DNA of 64,000 nt. Source: Nitrospirota bacterium. Its GTDB lineage: Bacteria; Nitrospirota; UBA9217. Position numbers and translations under genes: made by a program. Below the pieces are notes generated by a model. The model made no database searches. It was given only the letters and a program-made list of their open reading frames with translations, and was not told the DNA's origin. Shown here in pieces: positions 19,601-27,210 of this stretch. Each line of letters opens with the position of its first letter. The first letter of the stretch is position 1. The DNA lies in NCBI GenBank assembly GCA_023229435.1, contig JALNZF010000001.1, positions 186,001-250,000 of the forward strand. The letters are read 5' to 3'.

Positions 19601-22428
19601 CTGTTAATGTGACTGGCATTGCGATCAGCGGTACGGATGCGGGCAATTACACCCTGGCTTCAACCACAGCGAGCACTACGGCCAGCATTACAGCAAAAAC
19701 GTTAACCGTTACTGCTACAGCCGTTACTAAAGTCTATGACGGCACGAGCACCGCAACAGTCACTTACGGTGACAATCGAGTGGCAGGCGACTCACTGACT
19801 ATCACTGGAACGGCGGTATTCACGAACAAGAACGTGGGAACCGGCAAGACAGTCAGTGTTACGGGAATTGCGATCAGCGGAACGGATGCCATCAACTACA
19901 CGCTGGCGGCGAATATGGCTAGCACGATCGCTGACATAACCGTACATTCATTGACGGTTAACGCATCAGCTGCCAACAAGGTCTATGACGGAACTACGAC
20001 AGCGACTGTTACACTGAGCGATGACCGGGTCTCAGGCGACAATCTTACAATCACGAGGACAAGCGCTACTTTTGCTGACAAGAACATCGGAACCGGCAAG
20101 ACAGTTAGCGTATCAGGCATATCAGTCAGCGGTTCGGATGCGGGCAATTATGCATTGGCCGCAACAACCGTAAACGCGACTGCGAACATTACCGCAAAAA
20201 ACTTAACCGTCACTGGGATGTCAGCGGGCAACAAGGCATATGACGGAAACACAACTGCAACGCTGACCAACGGAGCGTTATTGGGTGTTGTCTCCGGCGA
20301 CATCGTCTCCTTCAGCGGCCAGAGCGGAACGTTTGGCGACAAGAGCATTGGCACGTCCAAGACCGTAACGGTCACGGGTGTAACACTTTCAGGCTCGGAT
20401 GCAGGCAACTACACGGTCACAAACCCGATCGGCCTGACAGCGAACATCATCCCCAAGGCGATTACCGTTACCGGCATGACCGCATCGAACAAGATCTACG
20501 ACGGCACTACCGCTGCGTCGCTCGTGGGCGGCGCGCTGTCTGGCGTTGTGGGAGGGGATTCAGTGAGGTTCACCGGCCAGACGGGGTCCTTCAATAATAA
20601 AAATGTCGGCACCGCCAAAGCGGTCACAGTGACTGGCGTCGTGCTCTCCGGAACCGATGCGGGCAACTACACCGTTACTGATCCCGCAGGGCTGACCGCA
20701 GATATCACACCAAAGAACCTAACGATAAACGGTATGACTGCATCGAACAAGGTCTATGATGGGAATACCAACGCTGCCCTTACCGGTGGATCGTTGGCAG
20801 CTGTTAGCGGAGTTGATGTCGTCACATTCTCAGGACAAACAGGTACCTTTGATAATAAGAACGTCGGCACTGCCAAGCCGGTCATGGTGACAGGGATAGC
20901 GCTGTCCGGTGTTGATGCGGGCAACTACACGATCACAAACCCGATTGGCTTGACCGCGAACATTACTTCCAAAGGGATCACTGTCACCGGCATGACAGCA
21001 AACAACAAAACCTATGATGGAAACACAACGGCAACACTGACCGGCGGAGCGTTATCGGGTGTTGTCTCCGGCGATATAGTCTCCTTCAGCGGACAGAGCG
21101 GAGTGTTCAGCGACAAGAACGTCGGGACCGGCAAGGCGGTATCTGTTACGGGCGTCACTCTGTCCGGTACGGAGGCAGGCAACTACACGGTCACAAACCC
21201 GATTGGGATTACCGCGAATATCACCGCGAGATCGCTGACAGTCACCGCAACCGGTTTGAACAAAGTCTACAACGGCACGACTGTGGCAGCCGTAACGTAT
21301 GGTGATGATCGATTGGTTGGAGATGTTCTCACGGTCAGTGGAACTGCGGTATTTGCCGACAAGACCATGGGTACGGGAAAAGCCGTTTACATAACCGGTA
21401 TCACTATCAGCGGCGGGGGTGCCGGGAACTACAGTCTTACATCGACGACTGCAAGCTCAACGGCAAACATAACGGCACTCACGCTGACCTTCAGCGGTAA
21501 TAGCAAGGTTTATGACGGAACAACATCAGCTACGTTTAACATCAACGTAATTCCAGGGGATGCGGTCACCATTGCCGGAACGGCCGCATTTGCAAACAAG
21601 AGCGTTGGCGTCGGCAAGACCGTCAGCGTGATCGGTATTGCCATCAGCGGCGTGGATGCCGGAAACTACATCCTATCTTCAACGACCGCAAACCTAACTG
21701 CCAGCATAACGGCGCGGTCATTGACGGTATCCGCAATTGGCAGCAACAAGGTGTACGACGGTACTACGGCCGCAACCGTAACCCTTGAGGATAATCGGAT
21801 AAGCGGGGATGTGTTGAACATTTCATTTACAACTGATGTTTTCGCCAATAAGAACGTCGGCACGGGCAAACCGGTGAGTATATCCGGCATTGCGATCAGC
21901 GGCGCAGACGTGGGCAACTACACGCTCGCGGCGGCGAGTGCAAGCGCGAGCGCGAACATCACTCCTATCCAGCTAACCATAACGGCAACGGCCGCGGACA
22001 AGATGTACGACAGCACGGCAGCGGCTCAGGTTACCTTTACCGACAACCGCATTGCCGGAGATGTGCTTACGGTCAGCGGTTCGGCGGCATTCAACGACAA
22101 GAGTGTTGGCCAGAACAAACCTGTTGCAGTCTCGGGGATAACCCTCAGCGGAACAGACGCTCCCAATTACAGTCTTGCTGCCATGACAGCGAGCATGACT
22201 GCAAGCATCATTCCGCCGGACGGTGATCTTGACGGCGGAGGAGTTGCAGTCACCGATGCGCTCCGTGCGCTCAGGATCACAGCCGGACTTATAACAGCTA
22301 CGGCAACGGATATGTCCCATTCCGATGTCGCCCCCTTGGTGAGCGACGTTCCACAGCCGGACGACGTGATTGATGTCGGCGATGTTGTGGTCATCTTGAG
22401 GAAATCGGTAGGGCTGGTTAGTTTCTAA
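13663..22428 (+). CDS. Giant secreted repeat protein: phospholipase C-like head, DUF1566 x2, putative-Ig x~8, YDG x14, dockerin-like tail
   Basis: 2,921 residues from a GTG with AGGAGG seven bases upstream; signal peptide ends ...ANVSHA. Residues ~25-300 resemble the zinc phospholipase C/S1-P1 fold (AHAWW N-terminus, NLGYAVHLVEDMAVPAH). Two Lcl/DUF1566 domains follow (DHLTGLMWVQNA...NDWRLPN near 370-485 and a second near 500-650), then a carboxypeptidase-regulatory-like domain (SGTVTSFATGGPIAGVTVTV). About eight He_PIG-type repeats (LPxGLxLxxxTGxISGTP) run to ~1580, an Ig-like domain follows, then 14 YDG repeats (NKVYDGT...GNYTLA) from about 1675 to 2850. The tail (GDLDGGGVAVTDALRALRI...DVIDVGDVVVILRKSVG) is dockerin-like. 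Likely a surface or matrix protein. Next to cohesin-like genes. Confidence 0.85.
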   Translation: MRKTLLVVMTVVFALISVMANVSHAWWSETLNANIQSTHDLISKQTSSIIQGKLQNQFLKDKLADIMDYTFHNNAALSTEWDKAAHRGDGTRNGGPIDIFYQNFLTAYQAYIADPGDSAALATAVSNLGYAVHLVEDMAVPAHALNIKHAATSALDSCPFNPAICDNFEGVGWEIFAHENPFYASYTIAETDSPTPTEYYRRARNNTINLVVSSPVFTTYWHKGTGDDWCGDNWATSTMPNVCDDGPKGYYETPGSDSDDQFSFTYETAMMNPLLGGAPYEVDFLRYQLNQAVKYSGLFLLAVDRVLSAQTLTSYPVDLPKTGQTICYDGTGNIVTCSSTGQDGELQSGVSWPQPRFVIQGNCVTDHLTGLMWVQNANLPGYKTWQQTMDYISAINTGSGLCGYNDWRLPNVNELESLVNAGQANPAMWLNSQGFAGTQAGLYWTSTSYSTYSAMAWVLDMGVGAVYDSNSKSNSGYGWPVRTDQTLLIVPSAVWKTGQSASYYANDDGALQKGISWPTTRFADNGNTVIDGLTYLVWTKNANSPGPSACSPGGLKTWQQALDYIKCLNSNNYLGYNDWKLPNRKELYSLTDKSNHALPSGNPFLNVMPYYWSSTTSVSNAQFAWVIGINDYYGIAYNVNKSSGEYVWPVRLGQKGSLGTALSGTVTSFATGGPIAGVTVTVLGGTTTQTDSSGIYSINGINYNTWYNVTFSAIGYQTVTVKNIVLEAGQVKTLNVMLPTTGPLNIITTSLPPADTGHAYSSRVMVTGGSYPYTFSTAYGSLPPGLNLNIYNGAISGTPTIVGSYTFAVGLTDNNALYSEREFTIEVTAPLTITTPSLLDRGTIGASYQQSLNVTGGTAPYTFSYSGDFPLDLYLTNLGNITNKITDTIDFESGVLNKSWSVSNAYINSENKLFLDGHYTTATAQITVNCTAGNISFDFTDYFYCGNDFCGHLIFYVDGVEKKRWYHIDYNVINAYAQAITAGVHTFKWESYNSNVTRVNTFSKIDNIKFPIALLGSHNFTINVSDSSGRNVAKQFTLNIDNALSISTTRLNDGIVGSSFNQTLTATGGYGTYQWDVYSGSLPAGLSLDGSTGIISGTPTTATNSIIILSVADADGRITYKDFNIKVSNPLQILTASVPNGFLNSAYSEAIRLAGGIGPYTFSMTGQLPAGLTLNTATGIISGTPTAAGLTNVSITVTDSTYPVHQTITQNLGIRIWTQLTITTTAVLASNKKGVAISPIVFVAKGGASPYTWALTSGALPQGLTFAAATGQLSGTPTEAGDFIFTLTVMDSSSATAQKEFFMHVSDTVTITTSAVPDGAKGTPYSYALNVSNGIPPYSWLLQSGTLPSGITLNSSTGVLSGTPTTKQAYSFTIRVSDSDSPAQTATKTFSMNVYDSLYINTNTIPNGRVTKAYTTTIGAKLGTPPYAWTVDSGTLPAGLTLQSSPTVATITGTPISAGTSSFTIAVTDSSNPMQKATKHYDVTTYTVVSINTTSLKTAVRGVPYTDTILASGGASPYVYSIIAGSLPSGISLNASTGQISGTPAQVYAQGTQFTVRVTDSGNPSDYIDQILALFVLDPQNIATTTTINAPSVVYGANGIVTVLVSSASNTPTGNVLLSVDGGSATTQALSAVNGSNPPAASAVFTITQPNIGSHILTATYSGLFAMSGANDSLTVAGKMLNVTVSAANKTYDGTAAATVTFGDDRMAGDDITVSGIAAFADKSVGTGKTVTVTGISISGPDAAKYALVSNTAIASANITKKSLTVTATGVNKVYNGTAAASVTYSDDRVAGDTLTISGIAVFANENVGVSKTVSVSGIMASGADAANYTLAATTASATANITAKTLTITATGVNKVYDGTVTSTATLSDDRIAGDIVTSAYIGAVFATKTVGTDKTVSVTGISISGTDAGNYALAATAVNTTANITAKILTVTATSVNKVYDGTSTATVIYGDNRVAGDALTITGTGVFASKIVGTGKTVNVTGIAISGTDAGNYTLASTTASTTASITAKTLTVTATAVTKVYDGTSTATVTYGDNRVAGDSLTITGTAVFTNKNVGTGKTVSVTGIAISGTDAINYTLAANMASTIADITVHSLTVNASAANKVYDGTTTATVTLSDDRVSGDNLTITRTSATFADKNIGTGKTVSVSGISVSGSDAGNYALAATTVNATANITAKNLTVTGMSAGNKAYDGNTTATLTNGALLGVVSGDIVSFSGQSGTFGDKSIGTSKTVTVTGVTLSGSDAGNYTVTNPIGLTANIIPKAITVTGMTASNKIYDGTTAASLVGGALSGVVGGDSVRFTGQTGSFNNKNVGTAKAVTVTGVVLSGTDAGNYTVTDPAGLTADITPKNLTINGMTASNKVYDGNTNAALTGGSLAAVSGVDVVTFSGQTGTFDNKNVGTAKPVMVTGIALSGVDAGNYTITNPIGLTANITSKGITVTGMTANNKTYDGNTTATLTGGALSGVVSGDIVSFSGQSGVFSDKNVGTGKAVSVTGVTLSGTEAGNYTVTNPIGITANITARSLTVTATGLNKVYNGTTVAAVTYGDDRLVGDVLTVSGTAVFADKTMGTGKAVYITGITISGGGAGNYSLTSTTASSTANITALTLTFSGNSKVYDGTTSATFNINVIPGDAVTIAGTAAFANKSVGVGKTVSVIGIAISGVDAGNYILSSTTANLTASITARSLTVSAIGSNKVYDGTTAATVTLEDNRISGDVLNISFTTDVFANKNVGTGKPVSISGIAISGADVGNYTLAAASASASANITPIQLTITATAADKMYDSTAAAQVTFTDNRIAGDVLTVSGSAAFNDKSVGQNKPVAVSGITLSGTDAPNYSLAAMTASMTASIIPPDGDLDGGGVAVTDALRALRITAGLITATATDMSHSDVAPLVSDVPQPDDVIDVGDVVVILRKSVGLVSF
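18691..22210 (+). repeat. Array of 14 YDG-domain coding repeats
   Basis: Fourteen tandem units of roughly 240-260 bases, each starting near N-K-x-Y-[DN]-[GS]-[TN] and ending G-N-Y-x-L-x-A...A-x-I-T. Units 7-10 (about 20210-21240) form a subfamily with V-T-G-M-x-A-x-N-K and N-P-I-G-L-T-A-N-I, and others read T-V-T-A-T. Neighbouring units share long identical stretches, which points to internal duplication and makes the array prone to length change and to assembly error. Confidence 0.85.
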
Positions 22429-22501
22429 CGACGTGAAAGAATTAATCCATCAATCCTCCTTTGATCTACGGGGAGGAGACATACATTAGGAGGCATACTA
22501 C

Positions 22502-23029
22502 ATGAAGAAAACATCGTTTATCATTCTTTTGCTGCTTGTGACGTCGGCCCTGCTCTTCTCAGCATGCGGTGGCGGTGGTGGCGGCGGGACCACGGAAGGC
22601 AACACCACGGGAGGCAACACCACGACGCAGTCCACACAGGCGATAGTAAAACTATCCGCAACAGGGACCCTCGCAACGGGTACGCAAATTGGTGGAATTG
22701 ACATTACCATGCATCTGCCGGCGGGCGTTACCATCAAGAGCACGACTAATCCTCCCGAGACAGACAGCGGAATTGTGACGGCATCAGGACTCGCTGTTTC
22801 GAACTCGAGTGTCGTTGCGAATTATACAGCGTCATCCGGCACGGTGCACATAGTTCTGGCGAATCCGAACGGCTTCAGCACCGGGGAATTCGCCACGGTG
22901 AATTGCGATATTGCGGCGGGTAGTAATCCGACGCAGACGGATTTTAGCGTTGTGAATATGACAGCGAAGGATCTGAATGGAATCGCAATCAGCGGTCTAA
23001 GCGCAGTCTTAACCGCTGACATTCACTAA
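22502..23029 (+). CDS. Small lipoprotein with cohesin-like domain
   Basis: 175 residues. Lipoprotein signal (IILLLLVTSALLFSAC), glycine- and threonine-rich spacer, then one beta-rich domain (AIVKLSATGTLATGTQIGGID, ...MHLPAGVTI..., ...GEFATVNCDIAAG..., ...DLNGIAISGLSAVLTADIH) that resembles cohesin-like domains found beside dockerin proteins in Geobacter-type genomes. AGGAGG lies eight bases upstream of the ATG. It follows the giant protein directly. I infer that this membrane-anchored protein could hold a dockerin-bearing partner at the surface; this is not shown by sequence alone. A diverged 163-base copy of its 3' end lies at 24024-24186. Confidence 0.65.
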   Translation: MKKTSFIILLLLVTSALLFSACGGGGGGGTTEGNTTGGNTTTQSTQAIVKLSATGTLATGTQIGGIDITMHLPAGVTIKSTTNPPETDSGIVTASGLAVSNSSVVANYTASSGTVHIVLANPNGFSTGEFATVNCDIAAGSNPTQTDFSVVNMTAKDLNGIAISGLSAVLTADIH

Positions 23030-23201
23030 GAACATCACTTTATTGCAATCTTAAAGATCGTCCTGTGCCGTATGATATGCAACAAATTGATTTCGACCAG
23101 TGGCTCGACTCCGACGAACTTGCCCGGAGGGTAAGTCGCGCGATTGGCGTCTAACAGTATCTTTCTGGGTCGCAAACAGGGAGATAGGACATAAGAAGGA
23201 A

Positions 23202-23356
23202 TGTAGAGCCTCTTGCAAATGTATCGAAGAAACCGTTTTTGCCGTCATACCCGCGAAGGCGGGTATCCAGAAGTGTTTGCTTTTAAAGGATACTGGATTC
23301 CCGATAAAGACTTCGGGAATGACGAATAAAGACTTTTGCAAGAACCTCTGTAGTCA
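23202..23356. repeat. MITE-like inverted-repeat element
   Basis: Outer ends AGAGCCTCTTGCAAA (left, ~23205) and the complement of TTTGCAAGAACCTCTG (right, ~23335-23350) form an imperfect inverted repeat. The core holds CCCGCGAAGGCGGGTATCC and CTGGATTCCCGATAAAGAC, a motif pair widespread in intergenic repeats of environmental bacteria. Non-coding. Confidence 0.6.
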
Positions 23357-23680
23357 AAGTGATGTTGGGTTTGTTTGTTGCTGTGGTATTTGGCATTGCA
23401 GGGGAGGAGGTGCTTGTTGTGGAAGTCTAACACAGTAACAAGCTTTAATGCTGCTGAATATTCCGGTAAGACATTACATTTCCGACGATGCCTACCAGTC
23501 TGGTATGTTCTACCCTGTCGGCACGGCAAAAGCCAGCGAAAAGAGAACATTTGTGATGCCAATATCAAGCTCAGAAGGTGTTACATGGTCGGTATCTAAT
23601 CAATAATCAATAGTTGACGTTTATACTGTTTTAAGGGTACACAAATATTGTATAACAAATAACCGGCACGGGAGGGGTAT
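23357..23680. other. Intergenic region with a possible gene remnant
   Basis: A signal-peptide-like start (GTG ATG at ~23359, then LGLFVAVVFGIAG) stops at 23428-23430. A different frame further on reads HYISDDAYQSGMFYPV and RTFVMPISSSEGVTWSV and ends TAA near 23604. This could be a small secreted-protein gene broken by frameshift and perhaps by the adjacent repeat element. I do not recognise the family. Confidence 0.3.
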
Positions 23681-23896
23681 ATGAAGAATATTTTAGTTGC
23701 GATGGGATTGATGGCCTCGGCTACTGTCTTAATTTCAGGTTGCACAACTTGGAATGGTATTAGTCAAGCTGACAAACCGGGTTCTTATTATGTACCTACC
23801 AGCTTTCACTTTATGGGCGTTCACACAGGAATGTTATTATGCACCTCAAATGAGACAGGCAACCTAAAATGTAAAAAAGTTGAAGTAGACGACTGA
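23681..23896 (+). CDS. Small lipoprotein
   Basis: 71 residues. GGGAGGGG sits just before the ATG. The N-terminus has a clear lipoprotein signal with lipobox LISGC (Cys near residue 21), then a 50-residue mature part with two more cysteines near 54 and 64, possibly a disulfide. No family is recognised. It lies among envelope genes, so a periplasmic or outer-membrane lipoprotein is a fair inference. Confidence 0.65.
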   Translation: MKNILVAMGLMASATVLISGCTTWNGISQADKPGSYYVPTSFHFMGVHTGMLLCTSNETGNLKCKKVEVDD

Positions 23897-23914
23897 GTTT
23901 TACACGGGAGAGCA

Positions 23915-23970
23915 AATCAGGGTCTCGTCTCAACTTCAATCAATACAAGAGTTGACACGCGACCCTGATT
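23915..23970. repeat. Long inverted repeat (possible terminator or REP-like hairpin)
   Basis: AATCAGGGTCTCGTCTCAACTT and the reverse complement of AAGAGTTGACACGCGACCCTGATT pair over about 22 bases with few mismatches. It follows the small lipoprotein gene. There is no clear T run, so a REP-like element is as likely as a terminator. Confidence 0.5.
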
Positions 23971-24023
23971 ATTTCCGCAGTGAAAATGCCGAACCACCCT
24001 CATCAGAATATCCACGCGAATTA

Positions 24024-24186
24024 GAACGGCTTCAGCACCGGGGCATTCGTCACGGTGAATTGCGATATTGCGGTAGGTAGTAATCCGACGCAGGCGGATT
24101 TTAGCGCTGTGAATATGACAGCGAAGAATCTGAATGGAAGCGCAATCAGCGGTCTGAGCGCATTCTTAACCGCTGATATACATTAG
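24024..24186 (+). pseudogene. 3' fragment duplicate of the cohesin-like lipoprotein gene
   Basis: 163 bases align without gaps to 22867-23029, the last 54 codons of the lipoprotein, with about 14 differences (roughly 91% identity). The frame is intact (NGFSTGAFVTVNCDIAVGSN...) through a TAG stop, but a TAG directly precedes the aligned start and no upstream part of the gene is present. It is therefore a truncated duplicate, not an active gene. Confidence 0.85.
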
Positions 24187-24274
24187 CATTGATCCCAGCC
24201 ATAATTTCGGAATGTTGCCCCTGATGTGCGAGCCGCGACCCCATGCAGGGGCTTTTATTTACTGAGGGGTGCAT

Positions 24275-25537
24275 ATGAGAAAAAAGGTTTTTATCGCTAT
24301 CTTGTTGTCGTCTTTTATTTTGCCGCTTCTATTTGTTCCGACATCCATTGCATCCGCAGCACTTCTGTCAGTGTCTTCAACAGACAACGGTATATTTCAG
24401 ATTACGGGCAGCGATATGACTGGTGTCGCCTCGATGGATATTACACTTTCCTATGATGCCGCAACCCTTTCCAATCCCCGGGTTGTTGTAGGTCCATTGA
24501 TTTCGGGAGCAATGACGGCGGTCAACCCGAATGTCCCCGGGATCCTGCGCATTGCGATTATCCGCACGGCCCCTGTTACGGGCAACGGTCTTATCGCCAC
24601 GCTGAGTTTTGACCTTCTGGGAAATGGCCAGGGCACGATCACTTCTCTTAATGCCAAACTCTCAAACATCAATGGCGCTCCACTCACGACAATAGTGCAG
24701 GTCAGCAACCCGCCTGTCACAACTGCCGAGGGGACAACCAGTGCCGCTTTAACCGAGGCTCATGATTCGGTGACAGCGGTAGCGCCGTCTTCGATGATCG
24801 TTATTGTTAGTCAGCCGGGCAAGCGGGAAGAAGCCAAACCGACTTTAGAGACAGGCATCGCAAAAGAGCAAAATGAGCTGCCGTTAACACAGGAGTCCAC
24901 CGGAGAACCGAATATGCCCAGGGAGAAGACCGACAGTGTCATGAGTAGCAGCGGCACCCTATCAAATGCGCAAAGAGGGGATATGGGAATTTATAGCCAG
25001 GAAAGCGTTCTTGCTCGTTTCAAGGCGTACCGTGGTAAACGGACACCCAAGGCGTTCATCGCTCTGTTCGACCAGGCGGGTGTGGCGTGCAGGCAAGAAC
25101 CTCCGATAGCGTTCTCGGACGGGAAATCCGTGGTGAAGGTTGTATTCCTGACGCCTCCGGGAAAAATAACGTTTTCCGATGTTGCGGTCATGGGAGCGCG
25201 GCTTGTTTCCTTGAAAAGCGATACGGACAACACGAATACGTGGATCATTGAGCTTATTCCTGAAAAAGGCGGCTACAAGGCTGGCTTTGCCATATCTCGG
25301 GGAGAGGCGAAAATGGTATTTCCTCTGACGATCACGCCGAAGATCAGCATGAAACCAACCGGATCGGGCTCGATGACTGCAGCTGACTTTACTGTTTTCC
25401 TCAAAGCCGGAGAATCCGCGAAATTGAAAAAGTTCGATCTGAACGGAGACGGCAAACGAGATTATATCGATGATTATATTTTTACCGCCAATTATGTCAG
25501 TGAAGTGAAGGAATCTGCAATTAAGAAGCGAAAATAA
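24275..25537 (+). CDS. Secreted cohesin-domain protein with EF-hand/dockerin-like tail
   Basis: 420 residues from the ATG at 24275 (GAGGGG upstream; a GTG two codons earlier also possible). Signal peptide ends near ASA. Residues ~30-150 look like a cohesin domain (ITGSDMTGVASMDITLSYDAATL...LRIAIIRTAPVTGNGLIATLSFDLLG). A long low-complexity linker follows, then a C-terminal domain of unknown type, and near 390-405 the calcium-loop sequence DLNGDGKRDYIDDYIF, like one dockerin or EF-hand half. A protein with both a cohesin and a dockerin-like end could bridge others. Binding is inference. Confidence 0.65.
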   Translation: MRKKVFIAILLSSFILPLLFVPTSIASAALLSVSSTDNGIFQITGSDMTGVASMDITLSYDAATLSNPRVVVGPLISGAMTAVNPNVPGILRIAIIRTAPVTGNGLIATLSFDLLGNGQGTITSLNAKLSNINGAPLTTIVQVSNPPVTTAEGTTSAALTEAHDSVTAVAPSSMIVIVSQPGKREEAKPTLETGIAKEQNELPLTQESTGEPNMPREKTDSVMSSSGTLSNAQRGDMGIYSQESVLARFKAYRGKRTPKAFIALFDQAGVACRQEPPIAFSDGKSVVKVVFLTPPGKITFSDVAVMGARLVSLKSDTDNTNTWIIELIPEKGGYKAGFAISRGEAKMVFPLTITPKISMKPTGSGSMTAADFTVFLKAGESAKLKKFDLNGDGKRDYIDDYIFTANYVSEVKESAIKKRK

Positions 25538-25829
25538 ATGTCGTCCTGCGCTATACTCATCGCTCCATGAAAACATGCCCGACCTGCCCTAGCGTTCTCA
25601 CTTTGGATTGACCGTTCCATTTTATTGACAAAGCATACTATTTCTTGTATCTTGAGGACGGTCTTTCGTATACGGGTGAAACTGATCGCGATAATTGTCC
25701 GGTTATGTTGCCGGCTCGGGTGGAGGTACGGCGTACGCATGTCGCCGGTTTCGTAGCCGGGATATTCCTGATAGGATTGTTCAAGCGCAGAGACGTGTTG
25801 TCCGGCGGTAAGAGGGGATTTCGCTATCC
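25538..25829 (+). promoter_or_regulatory. Intergenic region with sigma-70 promoter
   Basis: TTGACA at 25625-25630, exactly 17 bases, then TATCTT at 25648-25653. It would transcribe the response regulator at 25830 with a leader near 170 bases. The rest of the gap shows nothing clear. Confidence 0.55.
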
Positions 25830-26924
25830 ATGATCGTTTCCTGTGAGTGCGGCGCAAAACTCAAGATCGATGATGCCAAGATATCCGGCAAGGGAGTGAA
25901 GGTGCGTTGTCCGCGCTGCGGAAATGTGATCCCGGTTCAGAAGCCGGCCCCGGCGTCATCAATGCCCTCAAGAACCATTGCAACACCAGTTCCAACCGCA
26001 CCTCCTGCGTCAGCATCCGGCCCCCTGGTGCTCGTTGCGCATGACAGCGATGTTGTCAGAAAGATGGTCGCTGATTTTCTGTCAGAAGCAGGATTCCAGG
26101 TGGATACCGCGGCTGACGGCATTGAAGCGCTCAGGAAGGCGATCGAGAACAAACCTCGGGGCATGGTACTTGATGTGGGGCTGCCGGGCATCTATGGCTT
26201 CGAACTCTGCGAACGGTTGAAGAATAATCCGGAGACATCATCGATCAAAATAATATTGCTCTCCTCGGTGTATGACATGCGGCGGTATAAACGTACGCCG
26301 ACCAACTTGTATGGCGCAGACGATTACATCGAAAAGCACCACATCCCGGATTCTCTGGTGAACAAGCTGCGCAAACTTATTTTCCCTGAACAGGTCGAAG
26401 CTGAATTACGCGGGATCAAAGACCATGCTCACCACGATCTGCCGGAGATGTCACGGCCTCCTGCACGGGAGTTCGAGTCAGCTCTGCTCAGTCCCCAGCA
26501 TCACGCGCAGACGGAACGCTCTTTCCCTGAAGCGATTCCATCCGGGTCCGCAGTTCAGAGGACTGGATCTTCGGACGGGCTGGACGGGTCCGCGCTGTAT
26601 CCCGAGTCGCTCAGTCTCGAGGCCTCGATCTTTCAGAAAGAGGAGTGCAATATTCCCCGGGTGGATGAAGCCGATCCCGAGGCCGTGGAGAAGGCGCGAC
26701 GTTTCGCGCGGATCATCGTATCAGATATCGCCCTCTATAATCAGGAGGCGGTGATCGAAGGGCTTAAGAACGGGACCTTTTATGATCTTCTCAGGAAGGA
26801 TGTTGAAGAGGGCAGGGAACTGTATGAAGGGCGCGTTCCCAGCCTTATCAGGATAAAGAAAGACTACTATCAAGAAGCTTTCGATAATTTTATGGCAGCG
26901 GCACAAAAGAAAAATAGTCGTTGA
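25830..26924 (+). CDS. Zinc-ribbon response regulator (MJ0042 + REC)
   Basis: 364 residues. The N-terminal zinc ribbon has two Cys pairs (CECG and CPRCG, residues ~5-32; MJ0042-type). A proline/alanine linker leads to a receiver domain at about 67-190 with the phosphate-accepting Asp in GMVLDVGLPG near 112 and a conserved Lys near KHH. A charged linker follows, and a C-terminal helical domain (KARRFARIIVSDIALYNQEAV...DLLRKDVEEGRELYE) that is characteristic of this delta-type family but of unknown function. No DNA-binding domain is seen. The partner kinase is not in the window. Confidence 0.8.
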   Translation: MIVSCECGAKLKIDDAKISGKGVKVRCPRCGNVIPVQKPAPASSMPSRTIATPVPTAPPASASGPLVLVAHDSDVVRKMVADFLSEAGFQVDTAADGIEALRKAIENKPRGMVLDVGLPGIYGFELCERLKNNPETSSIKIILLSSVYDMRRYKRTPTNLYGADDYIEKHHIPDSLVNKLRKLIFPEQVEAELRGIKDHAHHDLPEMSRPPAREFESALLSPQHHAQTERSFPEAIPSGSAVQRTGSSDGLDGSALYPESLSLEASIFQKEECNIPRVDEADPEAVEKARRFARIIVSDIALYNQEAVIEGLKNGTFYDLLRKDVEEGRELYEGRVPSLIRIKKDYYQEAFDNFMAAAQKKNSR

Positions 26925-27013
26925 CCCTGTTGGCATTATCGCAGCATGCGTTCGCCGTCCGGGATGAAGGTTTATTCTGCGGCAAAATAATCCGTTATTC
27001 ATCTCTAACGGTG

Positions 27014-27042
27014 TTGACATGCGGATTTAGTTAGTATATTAT
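27014..27042 (+). promoter_or_regulatory. Sigma-70 promoter for tRNA-Pro
   Basis: TTGACA at 27014-27019, 17-base spacer, TATTAT at 27037-27042, about 14 bases before the tRNA. This is the best-matching promoter in the window. Confidence 0.8.
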
Positions 27043-27054
27043 GAGACGGTTTTG

Positions 27055-27132
<78 letters not shown>

Positions 27133-27210
27133 TTTTTTCAATGACTGTTCGCGGGAACGAGTCAGTAAAAGGAGCACCTTGAATCCTATTTTGCACGACA
27201 CGAGGTGTTC

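Noticed and set aside
18691..22210. Repeat array as possible CRISPR
   Set aside because: Units are long, coding and without constant repeats and unique spacers; they are YDG domains.
25645..25833. 62-codon frame before the response regulator
   Set aside because: It starts inside the likely promoter and shows no protein-like features.
26931..26946. GG-N10-GC match resembling a sigma-54 promoter
   Set aside because: The -12 part (CAGCA) is poor, and the tRNA behind it has a near-perfect sigma-70 promoter.
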